Assembly: GCA_030452775.1 (NCBI GenBank)
Contig: JAKDLQ010000044.1
Coordinates: 1 to 12,879, forward strand
DNA length: 12,879 bases
Reading direction: 5' to 3'
DNA from: Micrococcales bacterium
GTDB taxonomy: Bacteria > Actinomycetota > Actinomycetes > Actinomycetales > Dermatophilaceae
Under the pieces are notes generated by a model. It worked only from the letters and a program-made list of their open reading frames with translations, made no database searches and was not told the DNA's origin. Shown here one piece after another: positions 5,616 to 11,936 of the stretch (positions within the stretch are counted from its first letter, which is position 1; each line of letters opens with the position of its first letter). The position numbers were made by a program, and so were the translations under genes.

Positions 5616-7844
5616 ATGAATGATGCTGACGCCGGCGCCGCTGACAGCGCCTCCGCGCCCGACCCGACCTTCGTCTCCGAGCGCATGGCCCCGGACGATG
5701 AGTCCGCTGCCCTGCCTCTGCTCGAGCGGGCAATCCCTCCAGCCATCGACATGGTCTCGATCCTCGGGCCCCGGGACGAGCTGCTGCGGACGATGGAACG
5801 CCAGTTCCCTCTCGTCGAGGCCCACGTGCGGGGCAACGAGATGACCTTCACCGGTCCTCGGGGCGAGCTGGGGATCATCGACGGGCTCGTCGATGAGCTG
5901 CTCACGATCGTCGAGACCGGTCAGCCGCTCAACCGGGATGCCGTCGAGCGTTCGATCTCGATGCTGCGCAGCCGGACCGCGGAGCGCCCCGCGGACGTGC
6001 TGACGATGAACATCGTCAGCAGCCGAGGCCGGACGATCCGCCCCAAGACGCTCAACCAGAAGCGCTACGTCGACGCGATCGACCAGCACACCATCGTCTT
6101 TGGCATCGGTCCCGCGGGTACCGGCAAGACCTACCTCGCCATGGCCAAAGCCGTCGCCGCGCTGCAGGCCAAGCAGGTCAACCGGATCATCCTCACCCGT
6201 CCCGCGGTCGAGGCGGGGGAGCGGCTCGGCTACCTGCCAGGCACCCTCAACGAGAAGATCGACCCCTACCTGCGCCCGCTCTACGACGCGCTGCACGACA
6301 TGGTCTCGCCCGAGACGATTCCGCGGCTCATGGCGTCCGGCACGATCGAGGTCGCGCCGCTGGCCTACATGCGCGGCCGTGCGCAGCCCGTGGACAGCCA
6401 GGTGCTCACGCCCGAGGGGTTCCGGGACTTCGGTTCGCTGCGGGTCGGTGACCTGGTCGTCGGGGCCGACGGGCTGCCGACGCCCGTCATCGGCGTCTAT
6501 CCACAGGGACGCAAAGAGGTCTATCGACTCACGACACAGGACGGCGCCTCCACGCTCTGCTGTGGTGAGCACCTCTGGACGGTCCGCACGCCTGAAGACC
6601 AGCGCAAGGGCCGCTGGCGCACGCTCGAGACCAAGGATCTGCTCGAGCACGTGCGGCAGGGCGCGACCCGCCAGCTCGAGCTGCCGATCGTGAGGCCGGT
6701 CGAGTTCGTGCCGAGTGAGGTGCCGATCGATGCCTACGCGCTCGGTCTGCTGCTCGGCGACCGGCGTCTGCCCACTCGGACGACAGCCTCCGGCGCCAGG
6801 GTGGACCACGAGCTCGCCGAGGTGCTCGACGAGCGGCTCGTTGCTGCCCGCGTCGCGCGCGCGGGCGATGACGGCATCGTGGGCAACGAGGCAGGCGGTC
6901 GAGGCCGACCGCGCGCCGCCGACCCGGCGTCACCGATCCTGAGGGCGCTCGCTCGCGGCGGGACACGGCCCACGAGCCCGTTCGTGCCAGCCACCTATCT
7001 CAAAAACTCCGCGGCCGTGCGGTTGTCCCTCGTGCAGGGCCTGCTCGACAGCGACGGCGGACAGGTCACCCCGGACCGCCGCTGCTGCGGGGTCCAGTAC
7101 ACGACGACCTCGCCTCGCCTCCGAGATGACGTGACCTTCCTCGTGCGCTCGCTCGGTGGCGTTGCCTTCTCTCCCGCGCGGCTCGGGCAGGGCCGCTGGC
7201 CGGGGGTGACTCCGGGTCTCGCCGCCGGCTATCGGCAGGACGCCTACGTCGTGGACATCCGCCTTCCGGCAGGGCTTCCCCCGTTCCGGCAGGGCCGGAA
7301 GCTCGCCGCCTACGACCGGGCCACCGGTGGCCGCCCGATGCGACACATCGAGTCCATCGAGCCGGCGGGCTCCCGGGAGACGATGTGCATCCAGGTGGCC
7401 GCCGAGGACTCGCTCTACGTCACCGACGACTTCTTGGTCACCCACAACTCGCTCAATGACGCCTTCATCGTCCTCGACGAGGCTCAGAACACCTCGAGCG
7501 AGCAGATGAAGATGTTCCTCACGCGCCTCGGCTTCGGGTCGAAGATGGTCGTCACAGGCGATGTCACCCAGGTCGACCTGCCGGGAGGGACGAGGTCGGG
7601 CCTGCTCATCGTTCGCGACATCCTCGGCGACGTCGAGGACATCCACTTCGCCGAGCTCACGTCACAGGACGTCGTGCGGCACCGCCTCGTCAGCGCCATC
7701 GTCGATGCCTACGAGCGCGACGACGTCCGCACGCAACGACGGGCCAGGCGAGCTGCGAAGGACGCGGCGACCGAGGCGGCGTCCGGACGGAAGCGGGCGG
7801 GGCGGCATACGGGCCGAGGGGTCTCCAGGGAGGATCTCGGGTGA
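5616..7844 (+). CDS. phoH: PhoH-family ATPase precursor containing an intein
   Basis: PhoH proteins are cytoplasmic P-loop ATPases related to superfamily 1 helicases and linked to RNA metabolism; the exact role is unsettled. The 742-residue precursor has Walker A GPAGTGKT at 165-172, the conserved LTRPAVEAGERLGYLPG, and EVAPLAYMRGR up to residue 255. A 356-residue intein (256-611) follows. The host protein resumes at 612 with SLNDAFIVLDEAQNT, which holds Walker B (LDEAQ about 620-624), then KMVVTGDVTQVDLPGG. Without the intein the protein is 386 residues, normal for the family apart from a short acidic N-terminal and a basic C-terminal extension. Both flanks join to the standard uninterrupted family sequence, so splicing should restore a complete ATPase. 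The unspliced form is expected to be inactive because the intein sits 5 residues before the Walker B strand. The stop overlaps the ybeY GTG by 4 bp. Confidence 0.95.
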   Translation: MNDADAGAADSASAPDPTFVSERMAPDDESAALPLLERAIPPAIDMVSILGPRDELLRTMERQFPLVEAHVRGNEMTFTGPRGELGIIDGLVDELLTIVETGQPLNRDAVERSISMLRSRTAERPADVLTMNIVSSRGRTIRPKTLNQKRYVDAIDQHTIVFGIGPAGTGKTYLAMAKAVAALQAKQVNRIILTRPAVEAGERLGYLPGTLNEKIDPYLRPLYDALHDMVSPETIPRLMASGTIEVAPLAYMRGRAQPVDSQVLTPEGFRDFGSLRVGDLVVGADGLPTPVIGVYPQGRKEVYRLTTQDGASTLCCGEHLWTVRTPEDQRKGRWRTLETKDLLEHVRQGATRQLELPIVRPVEFVPSEVPIDAYALGLLLGDRRLPTRTTASGARVDHELAEVLDERLVAARVARAGDDGIVGNEAGGRGRPRAADPASPILRALARGGTRPTSPFVPATYLKNSAAVRLSLVQGLLDSDGGQVTPDRRCCGVQYTTTSPRLRDDVTFLVRSLGGVAFSPARLGQGRWPGVTPGLAAGYRQDAYVVDIRLPAGLPPFRQGRKLAAYDRATGGRPMRHIESIEPAGSRETMCIQVAAEDSLYVTDDFLVTHNSLNDAFIVLDEAQNTSSEQMKMFLTRLGFGSKMVVTGDVTQVDLPGGTRSGLLIVRDILGDVEDIHFAELTSQDVVRHRLVSAIVDAYERDDVRTQRRARRAAKDAATEAASGRKRAGRHTGRGVSREDLG
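6381..7448 (+). mobile_element. Class 3 intein with LAGLIDADG endonuclease in PhoH
   Basis: This is a self-splicing protein element of 356 residues, PhoH positions 256-611. The left junction is MRGR followed by AQPVDSQVLTPEGF. The right junction is LVTHN followed by SLND. Block A residue 1 is Ala, so it lacks the usual Cys or Ser nucleophile. Block B ends GEHLW with His319 and Trp321 (B12); block F has Cys591 (F4, in ETMCIQV); block G has Thr609-His610-Asn611 and Ser612 as +1 residue. Trp-Cys-Thr together define class 3 inteins, which start splicing from the block F Cys. The central part carries LAGLIDADG-like helices YALGLLLGDRRL (374-385, acidic D382) and LVQGLLDSDGG (D478), with SPFVPATYL between. 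Base composition resembles the host gene, which suggests long residence. Confidence 0.93.
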
Positions 7845-8308
7845 GCATCGATGTCATCGACGAGACCGACGACGACGTCGACACGCTCGAGCTGCTGTCG
7901 TGCGCGCAGTACGTCATGGCGCAGATGCGGGTACACCCGCAGGCCGACCTGTGCATCAAGCTCGTCGACGAGGCGGTCATGGAGGTGCTCCATGTCCAGT
8001 GGATGGACCTGCCCGGCCCGACGGACGTCATGAGCTTCCCGATGGACGAGCTGCGACCCGGCAAGGAGGGGAAGGAGCCCGAGGAGGGCACGCTGGGCGA
8101 CATCGTCCTCTGTCCCTCGGTCGCGACCCGCCAGGCGGCCGAGGCGGGGCACGCGCCGATGGAAGAGATGCTGCTGCTCACCACTCACGGCATCCTGCAC
8201 CTGCTCGGCTACGACCACGCCGAGGCGGACGAGGAGCGCGAGATGTTCGAGCTGCAGCGGCAGTTGCTGCTCACCTTCCTCGCCGCCCGCAACCGGCCGA
8301 CCGCCTGA
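7841..8308 (+). CDS. ybeY: Endoribonuclease YbeY (rRNA maturation factor)
   Basis: YbeY is a zinc-dependent single-strand endoribonuclease needed for 16S rRNA 3'-end maturation and ribosome quality control. The 155-residue product carries the signature HGILHLLGYDH with zinc ligands His116, His120 and His126, preceded by PTDVMSFPMDE and GDIVLCP, both typical of the family. It starts at GTG 7841, overlapping the phoH stop as GTGA, so translation is probably coupled to phoH. Length is normal. The functional pairing with PhoH next door is conserved across many bacteria. Confidence 0.97.
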   Translation: MSIDVIDETDDDVDTLELLSCAQYVMAQMRVHPQADLCIKLVDEAVMEVLHVQWMDLPGPTDVMSFPMDELRPGKEGKEPEEGTLGDIVLCPSVATRQAAEAGHAPMEEMLLLTTHGILHLLGYDHAEADEEREMFELQRQLLLTFLAARNRPTA

Positions 8309-8313
8309 CCCCG

Positions 8314-9618
8314 ATGCTCCTGCAACTCGTCGTCCCCGCGGTCATCAGCATCGTCCTCGCCTTCCTGCTCGCGGCCTCGGACGCGGCCCTCTTCCGCATG
8401 TCGCGCGTCCGCGCCCAGGAGCTCTACGACGAAGGGAGATCGGGGGCGAAGTCGCTGCTGGCCGTCGTCGCCGACACCCCCGCGTACCTCGCGGTCATCA
8501 CATTCCTGCGTGTCGTGGCCGAGGCCACCACCGCGGTCCTGCTGACGCTCGCCGTGTCGGCTCTCGTCGATGGACTACTGCACACCCTGCTCATCAGCAT
8601 CGCCGTCATGGCGCTCATCTCCTTCATCCTCGTCGGGGTCTCACCGCGCACCCTCGGCCGCATGCACTTCGAGACCGTCGCGCTGTGGGCGGCGCCGGTG
8701 GCCGTGGGACTACGCACCGTCCTCGGCCCGGTGGCCAAGCTCCTCGTGGTGCTCGGGAACGCGGTCACCCCTGGCGAGGCCTACCGGGACGGACCCTTCC
8801 AGACCGAGTCGGAGCTGCGCGATCTGCTCGACATCGCCGGCGAGTCGGAGCTCATCGAGAAGGACGAGCGCGAGATGATCCACTCGGTCTTCGAGCTCGG
8901 GGACACGGTCGCGCGCGAGGTCATGGTGCCCCGCACCGACATGGTCGTCATCGACCACGAGGCCACCTTGCGCAGCGCGATGTCGCTCTTCCTGCGCTCG
9001 GGCTTCTCGCGGATCCCCATTGTCGGGGAGGACAGCGACGATGTCCGTGGCCTGCTCTACTTCAAGGACGTGGCACGCCGGTTGACCGCGGCGCCCCAGG
9101 ACAGCAAACACCTGGCCGTCGAGGTCATGCGGCCCATGCACTACGTGCCTGAGAGCAAACCCGTCGATGACCTGCTGCGCGAGATGCAACAGGAGCAGAA
9201 CCACTTCGCCATCGTCGTCGACGAGTACGGCGGCACTGCCGGCCTGATCACCATCGAGGACATCATCGAGGAGATCGTCGGAGAGATCGCCGATGAACAT
9301 GACCGGGAGCCGCCCGGCGTCGAGGACCTCGACGACGGCGGGGTCCGCGTGCCGGCCTCGATGGACATCGACGATCTCGCAGACCTCTTCGATGTGACGA
9401 TCGACGAGGAGGACGTCGACACGGTCGGCGGACTGCTCACCAAGGCGATCGGCCAGGTCCCCATCGTCGGCTCGACCGTGGTCGTGGCCGGGCTCGAGCT
9501 GACGGCCGACCGGATGGCCGGACGCCGGCATCGGGTCGCGTCGGTCACAGTCCACCGAGTCCCTCCCGAGGAGAGCGGCGACATCGAGCACGAGACGGAG
9601 CGGGCCCATGGGCACTGA
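8314..9618 (+). CDS. CNNM / CorC-type CBS-domain membrane protein (hemolysin family)
   Basis: The protein has 434 residues from ATG 8314. An N-terminal CNNM (DUF21) membrane domain of about 190 residues shows four hydrophobic segments (about 1-25, 50-80, 88-112 and 118-150). A pair of CBS domains follows, from about 203 (VMVPRTDMVVI; RIPIV) to about 330 (AIVVDEYGGTAGLITIEDII, DEYGG at 303-307). A CorC/HlyC transporter-associated domain closes it (about 345-425). Family members are linked to magnesium export or cobalt/magnesium resistance; the old name hemolysin is historical. The start lies 5 bp after the ybeY stop, with no clear ribosome site, so coupling to ybeY is likely. The 750 bases upstream that stay open in this frame overlap phoH and ybeY and are not coding. 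The 3' end overlaps era by 11 bp. Confidence 0.95.
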   Translation: MLLQLVVPAVISIVLAFLLAASDAALFRMSRVRAQELYDEGRSGAKSLLAVVADTPAYLAVITFLRVVAEATTAVLLTLAVSALVDGLLHTLLISIAVMALISFILVGVSPRTLGRMHFETVALWAAPVAVGLRTVLGPVAKLLVVLGNAVTPGEAYRDGPFQTESELRDLLDIAGESELIEKDEREMIHSVFELGDTVAREVMVPRTDMVVIDHEATLRSAMSLFLRSGFSRIPIVGEDSDDVRGLLYFKDVARRLTAAPQDSKHLAVEVMRPMHYVPESKPVDDLLREMQQEQNHFAIVVDEYGGTAGLITIEDIIEEIVGEIADEHDREPPGVEDLDDGGVRVPASMDIDDLADLFDVTIDEEDVDTVGGLLTKAIGQVPIVGSTVVVAGLELTADRMAGRRHRVASVTVHRVPPEESGDIEHETERAHGH

Positions 9619-10585
9619 CCACAGCGGTACTGACCACGGCGGTACTGACCGTAGCGGTGGCGCGACGCCGGGCGGGCCCGGATACCGAGCCGGGTTCGCC
9701 TGCCTCGTCGGCCGCCCCAATGCCGGGAAGTCAACGTTGACCAACGCCCTCGTCGGGCAGAAGGTCGCCATCACCAGCTCGAAGCCACAGACCACCCGGC
9801 ACACGATCCGGGGCGTGGCGACCACGGATACGGCGCAGCTGATCCTCGTCGACACCCCGGGCCTGCACAAGCCGCGCACCCTGCTCGGTCAGCGTCTCAA
9901 CGACCTCGTCCGTGAGACGTTGCTCGGCGTCGACGTCGTGGGCTTCTGCCTGCCCGCCGACCAGCGCATCGGGCCAGGCGACACCTTCATCGCCAAGGAC
10001 CTGTCGGAGTTGCGCAGCGTGCGTCGGCGTCCGGTCGTGGGCATCGCCACCAAGGCGGACATCGTCAGCCGCGATCGTCTCGTCGAGCACCTCGTGGCGA
10101 TCGACCGGCTCGGTGAATGGGACGCCATCGTGCCCTGCTCCGCCGTCTCGGGGGAGCAGGTCGAGGTCGTCCGCGATGTGCTCGCGTCCTACCTGCCGGA
10201 CTCGCCGCAGCTCTACCCCGACGGGGTCCTCACCGACGAGCCGGAGATCGTCATGGTCGCCGAGCTCATCCGCGAGGCTGCCCTCGAGGGAGTGCGGGAC
10301 GAGCTGCCCCACTCCCTCGCCGTCGTGGTCGAGGAGATAGTGCCTCGCGAGGGGCGCCCCGAGGGCAAGCCACTGCTCGACATCAGGGCCAACGTCTTCG
10401 TCGAACGCTCCAGCCAGAAGGCGATCATCATCGGGCGAGGTGGGTCGCGGCTGCGCGAGGTTGGCACCAGCTCGCGTCAGAACATCGAGGCGCTGCTCGG
10501 GCAGCGGGTCTACCTCGACCTGCACGTCAAGGTCGCCAAGGACTGGCAGCGCGACCCCAAGCAGATGCAGCGTCTCGGCTTCTGA
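9608..10585 (+). CDS. era: GTPase Era
   Basis: Era is an essential GTPase that binds 16S rRNA near its 3' end and assists 30S assembly. The 325-residue product has G1 GRPNAGKS (35-42), switch sequence SSKPQTTRHTIRG, G3 DTPG (82-85), G4 as TKAD (148-151) and G5 CSA (177-179). A KH domain follows with GRGG at 276-279 and the family C-terminus AKDWQRDPKQMQRLGF. G4 has Thr in place of the canonical Asn, a variant I recall from other actinobacterial Era proteins. ATG 9608 has GGAG at 9597-9600 and overlaps the preceding gene by 11 bp. Residues 2-18 are an unusual repetitive extension; the conserved core begins near residue 25. Confidence 0.97.
   Translation: MGTDHSGTDHGGTDRSGGATPGGPGYRAGFACLVGRPNAGKSTLTNALVGQKVAITSSKPQTTRHTIRGVATTDTAQLILVDTPGLHKPRTLLGQRLNDLVRETLLGVDVVGFCLPADQRIGPGDTFIAKDLSELRSVRRRPVVGIATKADIVSRDRLVEHLVAIDRLGEWDAIVPCSAVSGEQVEVVRDVLASYLPDSPQLYPDGVLTDEPEIVMVAELIREAALEGVRDELPHSLAVVVEEIVPREGRPEGKPLLDIRANVFVERSSQKAIIIGRGGSRLREVGTSSRQNIEALLGQRVYLDLHVKVAKDWQRDPKQMQRLGF
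9611..9655 (+). repeat. Three 15-bp tandem repeats at the 5' end of era
   Basis: Three 15-bp units (9611-9625, 9626-9640, 9641-9655) differ by only a few bases and encode GTDHS, GTDHG and GTDRS. The first unit lies partly over the end of the upstream gene. Near-identity at DNA level points to recent duplication by slippage. The unit length keeps the era frame. Confidence 0.85.
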
Positions 10586-10599
10586 GGCGGGGCCGGGGC

Positions 10600-10764
10600 G
10601 TGAGTAGCAACCGCGCGCAGGGTCACTGTGCCCTCTCGCTGCAGTTCGTCAAGCGTCGCGTCGACGTCGGTGACACGCTCGACCTGCTTGGCGTAGAGCA
10701 CGGGAAGGGCACGGAGGCTCTAGGGCTCATGGATACCGACGGTCCGCGTTTAAGGTTCGTCTAA
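10600..10764 (+). CDS. Possible 54-residue ORF downstream of era (doubtful)
   Basis: A GTG at 10600, 14 bp after the era stop, opens a 54-residue frame ending with TAA at 10764. It contains LQFVKRRVDVGDTLDLLGVE and has no recognised domain. A G-rich stretch precedes the start but not at a typical spacing. The opposite strand is also open here from about 10720 down to 10510, with a protein-like run VLYAKQVERVTDVDATLDEL, so the true coding strand, if any, is unclear. It may be a remnant of a broken gene. Confidence 0.2.
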   Translation: MSSNRAQGHCALSLQFVKRRVDVGDTLDLLGVEHGKGTEALGLMDTDGPRLRFV

Positions 10765-10887
10765 CGGTCGGAGTCGCACAAGCCGATCCGCTTGCGGTGA
10801 TCCGCCACGGCCAGCGCTGCTGCCACTCAGGGCGCTGCCCCTGTCCCGCCAGCCCTTCCGCAACTGACACACCTCGAGGAGGGCGCA

Positions 10888-10959
10888 ATGCTTAGCGCTC
10901 GATCCTGCGCCGATGCTACTCATGCCCCTGACATCGCGGTGGGGCGTGGTTCGGGGTGA
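10888..10959 (+). CDS. Possible 23-residue leader-like ORF with strong ribosome site
   Basis: An ATG at 10888 follows AGGAGGG (10877-10883) at short spacing, one of the best ribosome sites in the window. The frame closes after 23 codons with TGA at 10957-10959. The peptide begins MLSARSCADATHAPDIAV and has no stretch of a single amino acid that would mark a classical attenuator. No gene follows on the same strand within 970 bp. It could be a leader left behind, the start of a lost gene, or chance. Confidence 0.2.
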   Translation: MLSARSCADATHAPDIAVGRGSG

Positions 10960-11060
10960 CTCACACGAGCAGGTGGGCTTGCGGGCGTGCGCCGCTCGCG
11001 CGGCCTCGCGCGGCCGCGGATTCCCCTGTCAACATGGGGTGAGGCACCGACGAGGATCAT

Positions 11061-11074
11061 CCGTCCTAGGACGG
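11061..11074. repeat. 14-bp perfect palindrome over the tetR stop codon
   Basis: CCGTCCTAGGACGG reads the same on both strands and contains the TetR gene's stop codon (TAG on the - strand) at its centre. As RNA it could fold to a 5-bp stem with a CTAG loop at the end of the message. No T-run follows, so terminator function is uncertain. Confidence 0.4.
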
Positions 11075-11800
11075 CGTGGGCGGGTGGGTCTCGGCCGCCT
11101 CGGTCGCGGCTCCGTCGGGGTGCGCGGAAGCCGAGGAGGTGTGCCTCGCGGCGCGCCTGCCGGCGCGGATGGCCGCGATGCGGAGCGCGGTCTGCGAAGT
11201 GATTCCGAGCTCGTTGATGGTCGCGACCAACGTGTTGAGCCGCTCGATCGTCGCGAAGGCTCGCGTGGCCGCCTCCGGGTCGGCTCCGTGGTATAGCTCG
11301 ATCCCCACGAAGGTCGCGCTGATCACCTCGGCGAGCCCCGTGCTGTCCACAAGGTCCCCGACTGGTGATGAGGCGAACACCCGTCGCAGCACACCGTCGA
11401 CCTCGTCGATCCAGGCCGAGATGGCGTACTGGGTGGCGCGCGCCAGGACGGGGTCACGCTGGGACCCCGCCATGAGTTGCGCCATGATGACCATCGTGCC
11501 GTCACGCCGTTCCCGCGCGTGGACGGCCCGGCCGACCGCGAGGAGGTCGGGAAGCGACTCGACACGGGCGAACTCCGACCGGTAGAGGGCGACGCGCTCG
11601 TCGACGGCCTGGTTCGAGGCTGCCTCGATGAGTCCGGCAAGCGTTCCGAAGTGATAGAAGATCAGGGCCTGGTTGGCCTGTGCGACCCGGGCGACGGTCC
11701 GCGCGGAGGCGGCGGGGAGGCCCTCGGTACGGATGACCTCCAGGGCCGCGGACATGAGGCGCCCCCTGGTGGCCTCCGCCCGGTCCGTCATGATCCCCAT
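11066..11800 (-). CDS. TetR/AcrR-family transcriptional repressor
   Basis: The 244-residue product has an N-terminal TetR helix-turn-helix (about residues 9-58: RGRLMSAALEVIRTEGL, then SARTVARVAQANQALIFYHF) and an all-helical ligand-binding domain typical in length up to about residue 195. A low-complexity Ala/Ser/Thr/Pro-rich tail follows (about 205-244). Two ATGs are possible, at 11800 and 11791. A TATACG -10-like hexamer just upstream of 11800 would fit a leaderless mRNA, while GGGGA before 11791 could serve as a ribosome site. It is divergent from the NmrA-like gene, with a 16-bp palindrome in the shared gap, so it most likely represses that gene and perhaps itself. The ligand cannot be predicted. 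Confidence 0.92.
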   Translation of the reverse strand: MGIMTDRAEATRGRLMSAALEVIRTEGLPAASARTVARVAQANQALIFYHFGTLAGLIEAASNQAVDERVALYRSEFARVESLPDLLAVGRAVHARERRDGTMVIMAQLMAGSQRDPVLARATQYAISAWIDEVDGVLRRVFASSPVGDLVDSTGLAEVISATFVGIELYHGADPEAATRAFATIERLNTLVATINELGITSQTALRIAAIRAGRRAARHTSSASAHPDGAATEAAETHPPTPS

Positions 11801-11851
11801 TCTCGTATACCGGACCGTCCCCGGGAGGAAAAATTCGAGCGTCCGCCCCTA

Positions 11852-11867
11852 TTGAGCGATCGCTCAA
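11852..11867. promoter_or_regulatory. 16-bp perfect palindrome, probable TetR operator
   Basis: TTGAGCGATCGCTCAA is a perfect inverted repeat in the 136-bp gap between the divergent tetR and NmrA-like genes. Its size and symmetry suit a TetR dimer. Its left end supplies the -35 (TTGAGC) of the promoter reading toward the NmrA-like gene, so binding here should block that promoter. Confidence 0.75.
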
Positions 11868-11880
11868 GTCGCGGTAGCGT
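11852..11880 (+). promoter_or_regulatory. Predicted sigma-70 type promoter for the NmrA-like gene
   Basis: TTGAGC (11852-11857) and TAGCGT (11875-11880) are separated by exactly 17 bp, matching the TTGACA/TANNNT pattern of actinobacterial housekeeping promoters. Transcription would start near 11887, leaving a leader of about 50 bases before the TTG start at 11937. The leader includes two copies of TCAGGTT (11903-11909 and 11915-11921), 12 bp apart. Confidence 0.5.
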
Positions 11881-11923
11881 TTTCTTGGGCGGGTACTCAT
11901 ATTCAGGTTCACACTCAGGTTTT

Positions 11924-11930
11924 GGAGGTG
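11924..11930 (+). promoter_or_regulatory. Strong ribosome binding site deciding a TTG start
   Basis: GGAGGTG lies 6 bases before TTG 11937. It overlaps the first codons of the longer frame that begins at TTG 11922, so 11937 is the credible start of the NmrA-like protein, which then begins with the beta strand leading into the dinucleotide-binding loop. Confidence 0.75.
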
Positions 11931-11936
11931 AAGACC

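Larger units (their letters stand above)
10586..11065. other. Long gap after era without a recognisable gene
   Basis: About 480 bp lie between the stop codons of era (+) and the TetR gene (-). I see no family-level coding signal in any frame. It holds two small candidate ORFs listed separately, a CAGCGC/GCGCTG inverted repeat (10812-10817 and 10832-10837, 14-base loop) that could be a weak terminator hairpin, and two perfect tandem copies of CTCGCGCGGC (10995-11014). No T-run follows any hairpin. A decayed gene or the scar of an insertion or rearrangement are both possible. Confidence 0.5.

Noticed and set aside
5595..6809. 404-codon open frame on the - strand
   Set aside because: It runs antisense to the phoH coding sequence, has no family signature, and is explained by the high GC content that leaves stop codons rare in shadow frames.
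6381..7448. PhoH insert as a frameshift, fusion domain or assembly join
   Set aside because: The frame is continuous, both host flanks join exactly, and splice-block residues are all in place, so an intein is the better explanation.
7561..8313. Upstream extension of the CNNM frame
   Set aside because: It overlaps phoH and ybeY out of frame and is Arg/Ala/Gly-rich nonsense; the membrane domain begins at ATG 8314.
8710..9879. 389-codon open frame on the - strand
   Set aside because: It is antisense to the CNNM gene and the start of era; the + strand genes have full family motifs.
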